A stretch of DNA of 64,000 nt from Aneurinibacillus uraniidurans (GCF_028471905.1 NZ_CP116902.1:246501-310500), one strand, 5' to 3'. Numbered from the stretch's first letter, positions 49,723 to 59,047 are shown. The notes: generated from the sequence alone by a model not told the origin. A program made the numbers and translations.

Positions 49723-50450
49723 CAGAGCAAAACATGACAGAGCAAAACATTTCAATTTTACTTGTAGATGACCATAAACTGTTTCGAGAAGGGGTAAAAC
49801 GTATTCTCGAAATGGAAGAGCGCTTTGTGATTGTAGGAGAAGCATCTGATGGGGAAGAGGCGTGCCAGATGGCAGCCGACCTTCAGCCAGATGTTATTTT
49901 GATGGACATTAACATGCCGAAGATGACAGGAGTGCAGGCTACCCAGCGCATTAAGGAGCATGCGCCTGAATCTCGCATTATTATTTTATCGATTCATGAC
50001 GATGAGAACTACGTGTACAAATCTCTTCGCTCCGGTGCTGCGGGCTATCTGTTGAAAGAGATGGATTCGGATGCGCTGATTGAAGCGATTAATGCGGTAG
50101 CGAATGGTGAATCATACGTGCACCCGAAAGTTACAGGTAAACTCATTACTGAATTCCGTCGCCTGAGCACGATTGAGCACAGCCACGAAGAAAATGTGCT
50201 GTTAAGCGATATTAGTGATCTTGGAAGCGGTGAGAAGGAAAGCAATATTCTTGCATTGACGCCTCGCGAGCGTGAAGTGCTGCAGCTTATGGCAGAAGGT
50301 AAGAGCAATCGCATGATTGGGGAAGAATTGTTTATTAGTGAGAAGACCGTTAAGAACCACGTAAGCAGCATCCTGCAGAAGCTGGACGTACAGGATCGTA
50401 CGCAGGCGGTTGTCATGTCAATCAAAAACGGCTGGGTGAAGCTTTCCTAA
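49719..50450 (+). CDS. degU: response regulator DegU
   Basis: 243 residues. Receiver domain with [13 protein letters not shown] and phospho-accepting Asp63 in [10 protein letters not shown], and a C-terminal LuxR/NarL-type HTH ([40 protein letters not shown]). DegU directs the switch among motility, competence (helps ComK bind its promoter when unphosphorylated), exoenzymes and matrix. The N-terminus has a duplicated MTEQN, so an ATG at 49719 or 49734 could be used; the ribosome site GGAGGT favours 49719. Translationally coupled to degS. Confidence 0.96.
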   Translation: MTEQNMTEQNISILLVDDHKLFREGVKRILEMEERFVIVGEASDGEEACQMAADLQPDVILMDINMPKMTGVQATQRIKEHAPESRIIILSIHDDENYVYKSLRSGAAGYLLKEMDSDALIEAINAVANGESYVHPKVTGKLITEFRRLSTIEHSHEENVLLSDISDLGSGEKESNILALTPREREVLQLMAEGKSNRMIGEELFISEKTVKNHVSSILQKLDVQDRTQAVVMSIKNGWVKLS

Positions 50451-50507
50451 TATCTTTGCACGCCTCCCCTTGATTCCGCATACATATGGAATAAAGGGGG
50501 GAGTGCA

Positions 50508-50828
50508 ATGGGGCCTGGAATGATACTGGTCGTTACGGCTGCTGTGTACCTCATTGTCACTTGGTTGCTGCGCTGGAGTGTGAACGGGCTTCTTAGCGGA
50601 GCGCCGGTGGAAGCTGTATATATGGCTGGGCCATACGCGGCATTCAAAATGTGTGCGCATATGGATCAGGTGGAATATGCGGCGCATTGTACAACATGGT
50701 ACTCTCTGATAGAAGGGATTCCGGCTGTATTGTATGTGGCGCGGGGCCTTGCAGAAGAAGAAGCGGATCAACAGTTGCTTGAACATGCTCTTTACCGCTG
50801 GCCTCATTTACTCGTTATTCAGGAATAA
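50508..50828 (+). CDS. small membrane-anchored protein of unknown function
   Basis: 106 residues. ATG 50508 with AAAGGGGGGAG upstream, a good start. One N-terminal transmembrane segment (about 4-22), then a cysteine- and tyrosine-containing soluble part (HCTTWYSLIEGIPAVLYVAR) ending in LLVIQE. Not recognised. It lies where B. subtilis has yviA (between degU and comFA) but its similarity to YviA/DegV could not be seen. Ends at a bidirectional terminator. Confidence 0.65.
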   Translation: MGPGMILVVTAAVYLIVTWLLRWSVNGLLSGAPVEAVYMAGPYAAFKMCAHMDQVEYAAHCTTWYSLIEGIPAVLYVARGLAEEEADQQLLEHALYRWPHLLVIQE

Positions 50829-50841
50829 GTTGATATACATG

Positions 50842-50878
50842 ACAAAAAGCGAGGGGATGTATTCCCCTCGCTTTTTGT
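50842..50878. terminator. bidirectional intrinsic terminator
   Basis: AAAAAGCGAGGGGA (50844-50857) pairs perfectly with TCCCCTCGCTTTTT (50863-50876); A-run and T-run on both sides serve the convergent genes. Confidence 0.93.
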
Positions 50879-50896
50879 ATGGAGGCGTATGTGTGC

Positions 50897-51346
50897 TTAG
50901 CGCAGCAGGGCACATACAACGAGTGTGAGCAGCGTATAGCCGAGCAGAACCGCACCTGTCATCTGTAGGAGAGATGGTTTTTTGCGTATGGGAGCAGGTG
51001 GATGCGTGCGTGTGAGAGCTTCTATACGCTCTTTTTGCTGCCTGCGTCGTGCAAGCAGAATCTTCGCGCCAACAGCAGGCTCGAAGCAGGGATCAGCCTG
51101 GGTAGCCCGCTCGTAGTAATCAGCTGCTTTACGAAAGAACCCTTGCTTTTCGCACTGGCGTCCGAGCTCATACAAGGCTCGTACATGGGTGCGGTTTGCT
51201 CGCAGTAGCTTCTCATAATAAGATGGATCACTTGTGTTAATGTATGTCGCATTCGCATGTCCGGGAAACAATCGCTTAGTTCGCTCGTGGAAGGTTTTCC
51301 GTGCGGGAGAAGGAAAAGAGCGCCTGCGAATCGTTTGTATAGTCAT
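50897..51346 (-). CDS. TPR-like protein with C-terminal membrane anchor
   Basis: 149 residues from ATG 51346 (GAGGTGACTCC upstream); a longer frame back to 51394 starts with TTG and has no ribosome site. Basic N-terminus, a tetratricopeptide-like pair of helices (about 55-100: ALYELGRQCEKQGFFRKAAD, YYERATQADPCFEPAVG) and one C-terminal transmembrane segment (about 127-147), a tail-anchored layout facing the cytoplasm. Function unknown. It is read against its degU and comF neighbours. Confidence 0.7.
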   Translation of the reverse strand: MTIQTIRRRSFPSPARKTFHERTKRLFPGHANATYINTSDPSYYEKLLRANRTHVRALYELGRQCEKQGFFRKAADYYERATQADPCFEPAVGAKILLARRRQQKERIEALTRTHPPAPIRKKPSLLQMTGAVLLGYTLLTLVVCALLR

Positions 51347-51394
51347 TGGAGTCACCTCTTTGCCCTCATTTTTACCAGAAACACCATCCGACAA

Positions 51395-51532
51395 ACCTTT
51401 TCATGAAAAATAAGAAAAATGTAAAAAAAAACCAAAAATAAAAAGGAATACAGAAAATTCTGTCGAAATTAGTAAGGACAGAGTCGGGAGACAGCATCGG
51501 AAATATTTAGATGAGTATAAGGAGGGCTATGT
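51395..51532. promoter_or_regulatory. divergent promoter region with palindrome
   Basis: AT-rich gap between the minus-strand TPR gene and the abrB-like gene. Holds ACAGAA-AA-TTCTGT (51450-51463), a possible operator. No consensus promoter or exact ComK box seen. Confidence 0.35.
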
Positions 51533-51790
51533 ATGTTAAAAAATTCACATGTTGAACAGGTACAGGAAGATGGAGGGGTTCAGCTGCCGATGGAAGTGAT
51601 GGCAAGAACCGGGATTGGCCCTAACGATTCCATTGTCATGCTAGTAACGCAGGATGGGGAGATTGTGCTGCAGAAATATGTGAAGCAGGAGACTGACCAG
51701 GACGGGCTGGAGCAGGAGACAGAAGCAAGACCGATGATCGCAGAAGAAGACGAATCATACGGGATCGAAAAATGCCGAAAAGCCAAATAG
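51533..51790 (+). CDS. AbrB/SpoVT-type swapped-hairpin DNA-binding protein
   Basis: 85 residues. N-terminal swapped-hairpin domain (about 5-50): VEQVQEDGGVQLPMEVMART, GIGPNDSIVMLVTQDGEIVL, as in AbrB/MazE/SpoVT. Acidic C-terminal tail with no other domain. Ribosome site AAGGAGGGC. The end overlaps comFA by 19 bases, so the two are coupled. This gene is not part of the B. subtilis comF operon; it might control competence genes or be an orphan antitoxin-like factor, but no toxin gene is adjacent. Confidence 0.75.
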   Translation: MLKNSHVEQVQEDGGVQLPMEVMARTGIGPNDSIVMLVTQDGEIVLQKYVKQETDQDGLEQETEARPMIAEEDESYGIEKCRKAK

Positions 51791-53310
51791 AAGATTCTAT
51801 GAAAGAAGCTTGTGTCTGGTTGGAGGGGAGAGCACTTCTGGAGGAGGAAGTAAGCTGGTTATTTCAAAGTAAGCTGCCGGGGTGGAACTGGGAGAGTGTC
51901 CTTGCTTTCATGGAGCAGCGAGGACTTCTACAAAAAGATAAAGGGATTGAGCAGATGGGGGCGGGAGAAGAGAAGATCTTCTCCTTTTTTTCTTCTCTTC
52001 GCCGCTGGATCGGATATAACTCTCCTGTTTCGTACCGCTGTCGTCGTTGTGGAGCAACAGGCACAGATATCGTGCTTGTATCGTGTGCACGGTGTGAGAA
52101 GGATGACTGTCCATACTGTCGCCGCTGTCTCGGGATGGGCCGCAGCCTGGGATGTACATCGTATTACATCATTCCCTCCTTTTTGTCGACCTCGGCATCA
52201 GAACAGCCTATTTCTGCGATTCAGCACATTCTCGATGGGTATCCGACGTTAACAACCGCACAGAGGACGGCGGCAGAGGCGATGCTGCGCTTTCGTAGAG
52301 AAGAGAAGGAGCCGGATGAGTTCCTTGTCTGGGCGGTGTGTGGAGCAGGTAAGACAGAGGTGATGTTTCCGCTTGTGTATGATGCAATCACTACCGGTTG
52401 TCATGTATTGTGGGCGACCCCGCGTCGGGATGTTGTGCTAGAGCTTGCGCCGCGGCTTGCAGCAGCTTTCCCGGATTTTCCGTTATCCGTTTTGCATGGA
52501 GCATCTTCGGAAAAGTGGAGCCTTGCACCACTTGTGCTGGCGACAACCCATCAGGCGCTTCGTTTCTATCGGCGATTTGACCTGGTCATCATCGACGAAG
52601 TAGATGCGTTCCCCTATCATGGTGATCCTATGCTTCCATTTGCTGTGCAGCGTGCCCGGCAATTGCCGGGCAAAACCGTATACTTAACTGCAACGCCCAG
52701 GGAAGAACATCGCAAAAGGCTTGTGAAACCGCACTATGACTCGGACTTTTTGCCACATGTGAAAATCCCCGTTCGTTATCATGGCCACCCGCTTCCGGTA
52801 CCAGGCAATTGCCGGGTAAGCCAATTAAACGATCGTTTAAGACAAGAAAAGCCAATTCCTGAACTGCTTTCTTTTTTTAACCAGGTCGCAGAACGGGATG
52901 GACAAGCTTTTATCTTCGTCGCGTCTATTGCCCGACTGGCAGTGCTCCATCGTTACATCGAACAGCTTGCACCGGAATGGCAGGGAAAGGTGGAAACAGT
53001 ACACGCAGCTGACCCGGAGCGGGAGACGAAAGTAAGAGCGATGCGAGCAGGAACCATTCGACTCCTGCTTACGACAACGATTATGGAGCGTGGCGTAACC
53101 ATTGGCGGGGTGGATGTGCTCGTTGTACAGGCAGACGCCTCTCTGTTTGATGAAGCGGCTCTTGTTCAGATCGCCGGGCGTGCAGGGCGTTCGGCTGCTT
53201 GCCCAGATGGGACAGTTCTTTTTCTCGCAGAAGAAATTACGCCACATATGAAAGCAGCAGTTCGCCACATTCAGGAGATGAATAGACTTGCGGCAGGAGG
53301 TGGAGTGTGA
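51772..53310 (+). CDS. comFA: ComFA, DNA uptake helicase-like ATPase
   Basis: 512 residues. A four-cysteine zinc module at about 85-125 (CRRCGATG, CARCEKDDCPYCRRC), a DEAD-like ATPase with Walker A CGAGKTEV, Walker B IIDEVDAF, motif III YLTATP, and motif VI QIAGRAGRSA. ComFA powers transport of single-stranded DNA across the membrane during transformation. Its start lies in the abrB-like gene; its stop overlaps comFC. comFB, present between comFA and comFC in B. subtilis, is absent here. Confidence 0.94.
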   Translation: MPKSQIEDSMKEACVWLEGRALLEEEVSWLFQSKLPGWNWESVLAFMEQRGLLQKDKGIEQMGAGEEKIFSFFSSLRRWIGYNSPVSYRCRRCGATGTDIVLVSCARCEKDDCPYCRRCLGMGRSLGCTSYYIIPSFLSTSASEQPISAIQHILDGYPTLTTAQRTAAEAMLRFRREEKEPDEFLVWAVCGAGKTEVMFPLVYDAITTGCHVLWATPRRDVVLELAPRLAAAFPDFPLSVLHGASSEKWSLAPLVLATTHQALRFYRRFDLVIIDEVDAFPYHGDPMLPFAVQRARQLPGKTVYLTATPREEHRKRLVKPHYDSDFLPHVKIPVRYHGHPLPVPGNCRVSQLNDRLRQEKPIPELLSFFNQVAERDGQAFIFVASIARLAVLHRYIEQLAPEWQGKVETVHAADPERETKVRAMRAGTIRLLLTTTIMERGVTIGGVDVLVVQADASLFDEAALVQIAGRAGRSAACPDGTVLFLAEEITPHMKAAVRHIQEMNRLAAGGGV

Positions 53311-54041
53311 TGGTGTTATGGCAGATGGCCAGACGTTTATTACTGGATGCTCTATTTCCGCCATTTCCTCCTTGTTTGTATTGTGGACAGGAAGCAAACG
53401 AGAAATCGTTTGCGGCAGGTACATCATTTGTGTGTCAGGACTGCATGAATGGTTTGATTCGGATAAAGGGGTCGATCTGTGCGGTGTGCGGACGGCCCTG
53501 GGCACAGAATGAAATCTGCATGGACTGTGCGCGCCGGACGAATCGGGCGTTTTGTCAATCGCGCAGTGCGGTGGCGTATAACGAGACGGCCAAGGAATGG
53601 TTGGCCCGGTATAAATATCGTGGAGATCGGGTGCTTGCGCCAGTACTAGCAGCGCTCTTGTATGAGGTGTGGCAGCGAGAGTATGCCAAGCTATGTATAG
53701 ATGTGATTACATATATGCCACTTCATGAAGAAAGGCTCGTTGAACGGACGTTTAATCAAGCGGAGGAGCTTGCGGGTCTGCTCGGAATGCGCACTGGGGT
53801 TCCGGTTTGTCGTTTGCTTACTCGGACACAGGCGACGGAGAAGCAAAGCATGAAAGGGCGGGCTGACCGATTGGCTGCGCTCCAAAATGTTTTTGCTCCG
53901 ATACCCGCTGATCGTTCGTTCCAGCGTGTCCTGCTTGTAGATGACGTGTATACAACCGGAAGTACGATGGAGGCGGCAGCTTGTGCGATCCGACAGAAGT
54001 GGCGGCAGGCGGAGGTATATGGAATAACATGGGCGAGGTAA
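53307..54041 (+). CDS. comFC: ComFC phosphoribosyltransferase-like competence protein
   Basis: 244 residues from GTG 53307 or ATG 53310 with AGGAGG upstream. N-terminal zinc motif ([31 protein letters not shown]) and C-terminal PRTase fold with [18 protein letters not shown] (PRPP site). Needed for full transformation, partner of ComFA. Coupled to comFA by overlapping stop and start. Confidence 0.93.
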   Translation: MMVLWQMARRLLLDALFPPFPPCLYCGQEANEKSFAAGTSFVCQDCMNGLIRIKGSICAVCGRPWAQNEICMDCARRTNRAFCQSRSAVAYNETAKEWLARYKYRGDRVLAPVLAALLYEVWQREYAKLCIDVITYMPLHEERLVERTFNQAEELAGLLGMRTGVPVCRLLTRTQATEKQSMKGRADRLAALQNVFAPIPADRSFQRVLLVDDVYTTGSTMEAAACAIRQKWRQAEVYGITWAR

Positions 54042-54100
54042 GCAGAGAATAAAAACGACAGTCTGCATACATCAATTTTTATATAAAAACTATCAATATA

Positions 54101-54129
54101 TTGTAAAAAGAAAGACTGTCCGCTACAAT
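54101..54129 (+). promoter_or_regulatory. sigma-A promoter of tpx
   Basis: TTGTAA (54101-54106), 17-base spacer, TACAAT (54124-54129). The spacer contains AGACTGT, which is complementary to ACAGTCT at 54059-54065. Confidence 0.75.
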
Positions 54130-54171
54130 AAAATAAGAAATCACAGTCTAACTATTATGGAGGGAAGTACA

Positions 54172-54690
54172 ATGGCAGCAGAACGTCAAGGAGCAATCAC
54201 ATTTAAAGGAAACCCGGTTACCCTGCTCGGTCAAGAAATTAAAGCAGGAGATAAAGCACCTGATTTCACAGTGCTGGCTGCGGGTCTTAAACCATATTCA
54301 CTGAATGATGGCACAGGCAAAGTTCGCCTGATCAGTGTTGTACCATCGATCGACACAGGCGTATGTGATGCACAGACGCGTCGCTTCAACGAAGAAGCAG
54401 CGAACCTAGCAAACGTAGAAGTACTTACTGTAAGTGTAGACCTTCCGTTTGCACAGGCACGCTGGTGCGGTGCGGCAGGCATTGAGAATGTAAAAATGCT
54501 GTCTGATCACCGCGACCTGTCTTTTGGTCAGGCATTCGGCGTAGCCATTAAAGAATTGCGCCTGCTTGCTCGTGCGATTTTTGTACTGGATGCTGAAAAC
54601 AACGTTACATACGTAGAGTATGTGTCGGAAGCAACGAATCATCCAGACTATGAGAAAGCTATTGCAGCGGCAAAAGCAGCTACAAACTAA
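54172..54690 (+). CDS. tpx: thiol peroxidase (atypical 2-Cys peroxiredoxin)
   Basis: 172 residues. Peroxidatic Cys in [18 protein letters not shown], resolving Cys in [20 protein letters not shown], and a [13 protein letters not shown] opening are Tpx signatures. Reduces peroxides with thioredoxin. ATG 54172 follows GGAGGGAAG; an upstream frame from 54157 is less likely. It sits between comFC and yvyF with its own promoter, unlike B. subtilis, where comFC and yvyF are adjacent. Confidence 0.95.
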   Translation: MAAERQGAITFKGNPVTLLGQEIKAGDKAPDFTVLAAGLKPYSLNDGTGKVRLISVVPSIDTGVCDAQTRRFNEEAANLANVEVLTVSVDLPFAQARWCGAAGIENVKMLSDHRDLSFGQAFGVAIKELRLLARAIFVLDAENNVTYVEYVSEATNHPDYEKAIAAAKAATN

Positions 54691-54771
54691 AAAATTAGGA
54701 CTCACTTCCTCTGATTTTTGCAGTACAATAGATACAGTTATTTGTGCGCATATTAGGGGGAGGAAAGTCTT

Positions 54772-55209
54772 ATGTCATTAAATGTTGAGAATTGTATTCG
54801 TTGTGGCAGTCTATTCCGAAAGGTTCGTCAGCCGGTTTGTCCGAACTGCCTGAAGAAAATCGATGAGGAATACGAGAAGTGCTACAAATTTATGCGTAAG
54901 AAAGAAAACCGGAATTGTAATGTTCATGAGTTAAGTAAAGAAACTGGTGTCTCGCTTCAGCAGATCACGATGTTTATTCTCGAAGGCAGGCTTTCGATTG
55001 AGAATAATCCTAACATCGAATATGCCTGCAAAAGCTGCGGCGGTCCGACACGTTCGGGTACTCTTTGTCCGAAGTGTATAGGTAACATCAAAAAAATGGC
55101 CGGATACATGCAGGAAGACAAGCAGAGGAACGAGGAGCTTGCTGAGGAAGAACGCCGCAGTAGATCCGGTTTTTATCAAGTTGGACGGGATGAACCAAGA
55201 AAAAGTTAA
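54772..55209 (+). CDS. yvyF: flagellar operon protein YvyF
   Basis: 145 residues, TIGR03826-type. Four CxxC pairs: CIRCGSLF, CPNCLKK, CKSCGGPT, CPKCIGN, with an HTH-like segment between (SKETGVSLQQITMFILEGR). B. subtilis YvyF is encoded upstream of flgM; the protein has been linked to control of flagellar gene expression and its exact role is not settled. ATG 54772 with GGGGGAGG upstream. Confidence 0.9.
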   Translation: MSLNVENCIRCGSLFRKVRQPVCPNCLKKIDEEYEKCYKFMRKKENRNCNVHELSKETGVSLQQITMFILEGRLSIENNPNIEYACKSCGGPTRSGTLCPKCIGNIKKMAGYMQEDKQRNEELAEEERRSRSGFYQVGRDEPRKS

Positions 55210-55234
55210 AACTTTGTGATAGAATTGCCGATTA
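55207..55234 (+). promoter_or_regulatory. putative sigma-D promoter upstream of flgM
   Basis: TAAA (55207-55210), 16 bases, GCCGATTA (55227-55234), against the consensus TAAA-N15-GCCGATAT. The -10 lies in the left arm of a hairpin. B. subtilis flgM also has a sigma-D promoter. Confidence 0.55.
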
Positions 55235-55264
55235 CTTTAGTAATAAGTAGTCGGTTTTCTTTTT
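55228..55264 (+). terminator. hairpin terminator between yvyF and flgM
   Basis: CCGATTACTT (55228-55237) pairs with AAGTAGTCGG (55245-55254), then TTTTCTTTTTT. Confidence 0.75.
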
Positions 55265-55299
55265 TGGGAAAACTACGTATAAAGCAGAGGTGAAGAAAC

Positions 55300-55557
55300 A
55301 TGAGAATTGAACGCCCGAATTCCGTACAGCCGGTAAATCCATACCGCCAGCAGGAGCAGCGTCAGGAAGGAACACGTGCGTACGGAAAGCGTGATCAGCT
55401 TGAGATTTCAAGTGAAGCACTTGAAATGCAGCGTGATCAGGAGACAGAAGCGGAGCGTGCTGCACGCATTGAGGAGTTACGAGAACAAGTTCAGGCAGGT
55501 ACGTATCAGGTGGATGCGAAGCGAGTAGCCGAAAAAATACTTCGTGACGGACTGTAA
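55300..55557 (+). CDS. flgM: anti-sigma-28 factor FlgM
   Basis: 85 residues. Disordered N-terminus, then the SigD-binding C-terminal half (DQLEISSEALEM, RIEELREQVQAGTYQVDAKR, VAEKILRD). Blocks SigD until hook completion. Ribosome site AGAGGTGAAG. Followed by flgN after 27 bases. Confidence 0.94.
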   Translation: MRIERPNSVQPVNPYRQQEQRQEGTRAYGKRDQLEISSEALEMQRDQETEAERAARIEELREQVQAGTYQVDAKRVAEKILRDGL

Positions 55558-55584
55558 GAACAAGAAGATGGATGGTGAATCGAT

Positions 55585-56079
55585 ATGAGCGACATCTTGG
55601 ATATTATTGAGATTTTGGAACGGTTGATTGTCGAGCATGACCGCATGATGAAGCTTGCTAATCATAAGAAAGAAGTACTGATTACGGGCAAGATTGATGA
55701 GCTAGCTCGCATTGTACAGTTTGAAAGCCGCTGTATCAGCACCATCCAATCTCTTGAACTGGAGCGGGAGAAACAAATCTCGCTCTATTTAATGCAGCGC
55801 GGGATTCGCAAGGAAACGTGTTATTTAAGCGATCTCATCGAGCTGGAGTCAAACCCGGATGTCAAGCTAGAGCTGGCGCGTTGTCAGATGCAGCTTGGCA
55901 ATCTTGTAAAAGAGTTACAGGAGTTGAATCACCTGAATCAGCGGCTCATTGAGCAGTCGCTTGAGTTTGTCAACATGTCGCTGGAGGAGATGACAGCTCC
56001 TGCTGAAGAGCCTGTATATAAACCAACGCAGCAGCCGCAGGGCAGAGGCGTGACCCGTTTTTTTGATTCAAAAGCCTAG
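55585..56079 (+). CDS. flgN: flagellar export chaperone FlgN
   Basis: 164 residues, almost all helical (LDIIEILERLIVEHDRMMKL, KKEVLITGKIDELARIVQFE, LQELNHLNQRLIEQSLEFVN), the FlgN family layout, with a disordered tail. Chaperone for FlgK and FlgL, which follow directly, as in B. subtilis (YvyG/FlgN). Confidence 0.92.
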   Translation: MSDILDIIEILERLIVEHDRMMKLANHKKEVLITGKIDELARIVQFESRCISTIQSLELEREKQISLYLMQRGIRKETCYLSDLIELESNPDVKLELARCQMQLGNLVKELQELNHLNQRLIEQSLEFVNMSLEEMTAPAEEPVYKPTQQPQGRGVTRFFDSKA

Positions 56080-56112
56080 AAAGAAAACTTTAGGAAAGAG
56101 AGGAGAAATAGA

Positions 56113-57525
56113 ATGGTTTCAACATTTTTCGGATTAGAGATCGCAAAAAGTGGGCTTTCTGCTCAGCAGACCGCTTTGAATACAACCGGACATAATATTG
56201 CAAATGCGAACACGCCAGGATACAGCAGGCAGCGTGTAAATATGGAGGCATCTCCTGCTTATACAGCGGCAAGTATCGTAACCTACATGGGACCGGCACA
56301 AATGGGTACAGGTGTAATGGCAAGTTCGATTGAACGCTTGCGTGAGGCTTTCCTGGATCTCCAGTATCAGGGAGAGAATAAAAATCTGGGTGAATATACG
56401 GCGACTACGGATACACTTGAAAAAATTGAAACGATTATGGGCGAACCTTCGGACACAGGGTTCCGTAGTGTTATGGATCAATTTTGGAATTCCTGGCAGA
56501 AAGTTTCGCAGCCTTCGTCGGGATATTCTACTCGCGAATTTGTTATTCAACAAGGTCATTCTTTGGCGGAAAACTTTAATTTTATCGATCGAGAACTGAA
56601 ATCCCTGCAGCAGGATGTGGATTCACAGATTCAAACCAGGGCAGAGCAAATGAATACGATTGTTACACAGGTAGCTGACTTAAATCGCCAGATTATGGAT
56701 GTTGTACCGCATGGATATGTGCCAAATGATTTGTATGACAAGCGCGATGTACTAATCGATCAATTATCTAACATGCTGGACATTGAAGTGACTCGTAATG
56801 ATTATGTTGCCTCCGATGGGAAGAAGACGCCAGGTACAGTGGATATTAAGTTGAAGAATCCAAGTACGGATCTGGTTGTAGGGAATGACGCGGCAGATAT
56901 TAAAGCTGGAGATTCGGGTACACTTGCGAACGGTGGAACAAGACATGGAATATTCGTTAATGGAACTGAAATAGAACCTGATGCAGGAGAAATCTATGGT
57001 CTACTGAAGTCGCGCGATACGACAATTACTAGTTATATGAACAAAATGAATGACCTAGCAAATGCGATCATAACACAGGTAAATAGTGCGCATGGGACCG
57101 ACTTTTTTACAGGTGACTCGGCTGGAAATATGGGAGTGGCCATCACTGATCCGAATGATGTAGCTAAGTCTAGTACACCCGGAGATAATAGTATAGCACT
57201 CGCTGTTTATAATCTTAAAACAACGGCTCAGACGATTGGAACTGGGGCTGGAGCTGTTAGTGCTTCATTTGATGATTTTACACGTGGGATGATTACCACG
57301 CTTGGTATTGAAACAGAAAAAGCACAGCGGATGAAAGAAAATACGACCAATCTCTTGAAGGAAGTAGATAATCGTCGTCAATCTGTCTCAGGTGTTTCAC
57401 TTGATGAAGAGATGAGTAACATGATTAAATTCCAGCATGGCTATAACGCAGCCGCCCGTACGATGACTGCAATGGATGAGATGCTAGATAAAATAATTAA
57501 CAGCATGGGACTTGTAGGGAGATAA
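56113..57525 (+). CDS. flgK: flagellar hook-associated protein 1 FlgK
   Basis: 470 residues, on the short side. N-terminal rod/hook motif (LSAQQTALNTTGHNIANANT, PGYSRQRV) and C-terminal SLDEEMSNMIKFQHGYNAAA, MDEMLDKIINSMG pair into the D0/D1 domains. Forms the first hook-filament junction zone. AGAGGAG ribosome site. 15 bases before flgL. Confidence 0.96.
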   Translation: MVSTFFGLEIAKSGLSAQQTALNTTGHNIANANTPGYSRQRVNMEASPAYTAASIVTYMGPAQMGTGVMASSIERLREAFLDLQYQGENKNLGEYTATTDTLEKIETIMGEPSDTGFRSVMDQFWNSWQKVSQPSSGYSTREFVIQQGHSLAENFNFIDRELKSLQQDVDSQIQTRAEQMNTIVTQVADLNRQIMDVVPHGYVPNDLYDKRDVLIDQLSNMLDIEVTRNDYVASDGKKTPGTVDIKLKNPSTDLVVGNDAADIKAGDSGTLANGGTRHGIFVNGTEIEPDAGEIYGLLKSRDTTITSYMNKMNDLANAIITQVNSAHGTDFFTGDSAGNMGVAITDPNDVAKSSTPGDNSIALAVYNLKTTAQTIGTGAGAVSASFDDFTRGMITTLGIETEKAQRMKENTTNLLKEVDNRRQSVSGVSLDEEMSNMIKFQHGYNAAARTMTAMDEMLDKIINSMGLVGR

Positions 57526-57540
57526 GGGGGATAAGTAACG

Positions 57541-58437
57541 ATGCGTATTACACAAAACATGCTAAATAGCGACATGTTGTATAACCTGGATAGTAGTCTG
57601 CAGAGAATGGACCGCCTTCAGGAGATGCTTTCTACGGGTAAGAAGGTTTCCAAACCATCGCATGATCCGATTGTAGCGTCACGCAGCATGCTGTTCCGTA
57701 CTAACATTTCTGAGAACGACCAATTTCGCTCCAATACAGATGAAGCGACGAACTGGCTTGATCAGGCTGAGTCTACTATTTCTCAGGGGAATACCATTCT
57801 TACACGTGTAAAAGAATTGGTAACCCAGGCTGCAAATGAAACAAATGGACCGGAAGAACGTCAAAAAATCGGAGCAGAAATTACACAGCTTCGTGATCAA
57901 CTTGGCGTGTTGGCTAATACAACATTTGCAGGTAAATATATTTTTAGTGGAACCGAGATCGAAACCAAAGCTTTTGATGAAAGTGCTGTACCACCGGATT
58001 TAAGTGCAGCTATTAATAGTGATGCAATAAACATTGAGGTTTCAACAGGGATAAAAATCCCGATTAATGTACCGGCAGATGAGTTGTTTAAAGGTACTAA
58101 TTCCGAGACAACTTTTGATATGTTGGATAAATTGATTACAGACTTGAACTCTCCTACTCTGCAAGATATGCAGGGGCATCTTGGTAAAATTCAGAATCAT
58201 ATTGAGAATTTCCTTAAGGTTCAAGCTTCTGTAGGTGCCCGGACAAACCGGATAGAGTTAACGCAAAATCGCCTTGACACGCAACGTGATGGGACAGAGA
58301 AAATGCTGTCAGATGGAGAAGATGCGGATCTGGCTAAAGTTATCATGGATTTGCAAAACAACGAGAATGTTCATCGCGCTGCACTATCAGCGGGCTCGCG
58401 CATCATTCAGCCCACCCTTCTAGACTTCTTACGCTAA
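57541..58437 (+). CDS. flgL: flagellar hook-associated protein 3 FlgL
   Basis: 298 residues. MRITQNMLNSDMLYNLDSSL start and ADLAKVIMDLQNNENVHRAA end are the D0/D1 helices shared with flagellin. Second hook-filament junction protein. Ribosome site GGGGGATAAG. 13 bases before the next gene. Confidence 0.96.
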   Translation: MRITQNMLNSDMLYNLDSSLQRMDRLQEMLSTGKKVSKPSHDPIVASRSMLFRTNISENDQFRSNTDEATNWLDQAESTISQGNTILTRVKELVTQAANETNGPEERQKIGAEITQLRDQLGVLANTTFAGKYIFSGTEIETKAFDESAVPPDLSAAINSDAINIEVSTGIKIPINVPADELFKGTNSETTFDMLDKLITDLNSPTLQDMQGHLGKIQNHIENFLKVQASVGARTNRIELTQNRLDTQRDGTEKMLSDGEDADLAKVIMDLQNNENVHRAALSAGSRIIQPTLLDFLR

Positions 58438-58450
58438 GAGGTGGTAGAGA

Positions 58451-59026
58451 ATGAATTTACCTCAAATTCAAATTGATCAGACGTTTTATAAGCTTGGCTG
58501 GGATGTTCAACGGCCAAGCTATTCGTTTGAGCCGGGAAAAACGGAACTGTCTATCGAACAAAAACCAGCGGAGATGATTTTGCATCGAACGCCTCCAAGT
58601 GTACAGATCGACCAGTCAGAATGCTGGGCCGATATGGACTTAAAACATATATTTCGCCGGACTAGAGAGTTTGCCCAGGATGGAAAAGACCAATGGTTGA
58701 AATATATCGAAAAAGTAACGCGTGATGGCGAGGCTATGGGGGCGATTGAAAATAGCGGAAATGTAATCCGTAGCCTGGCTAAAGAGAAAAAATTATTGCC
58801 TGTTCATGATTTTACATTTCGGAATATTCCAGGTAATCTATCGCTTCATATGCAAGGGATACCGGGAGAGTTGGGCATGGATTGGCAAGTTAACGGAACC
58901 ACGATTGCTGTTAATCAAACACCTTTTCGACATTACTATGACAAAGGGAGTATTTCCTATTATACGCAGCAGAAGAACCAATTACATTTTCAGGTGCGTG
59001 GTGGTACAATTGATACAGTCAAATAG
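58451..59026 (+). CDS. YviE-like flagellar operon protein (DUF6470)
   Basis: 191 residues. MNLPQIQIDQTFYKLGWDVQ opening and the QKPAEMILHRTPPSVQIDQS segment, conserved in YviE proteins. No domain of known function. In the same place as B. subtilis yviE, between flgL and fliW, so a role in flagellar assembly is likely but unknown. Confidence 0.88.
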   Translation: MNLPQIQIDQTFYKLGWDVQRPSYSFEPGKTELSIEQKPAEMILHRTPPSVQIDQSECWADMDLKHIFRRTREFAQDGKDQWLKYIEKVTRDGEAMGAIENSGNVIRSLAKEKKLLPVHDFTFRNIPGNLSLHMQGIPGELGMDWQVNGTTIAVNQTPFRHYYDKGSISYYTQQKNQLHFQVRGGTIDTVK

Positions 59027-59047
59027 AGATAAAGGAGTGTACACTGT

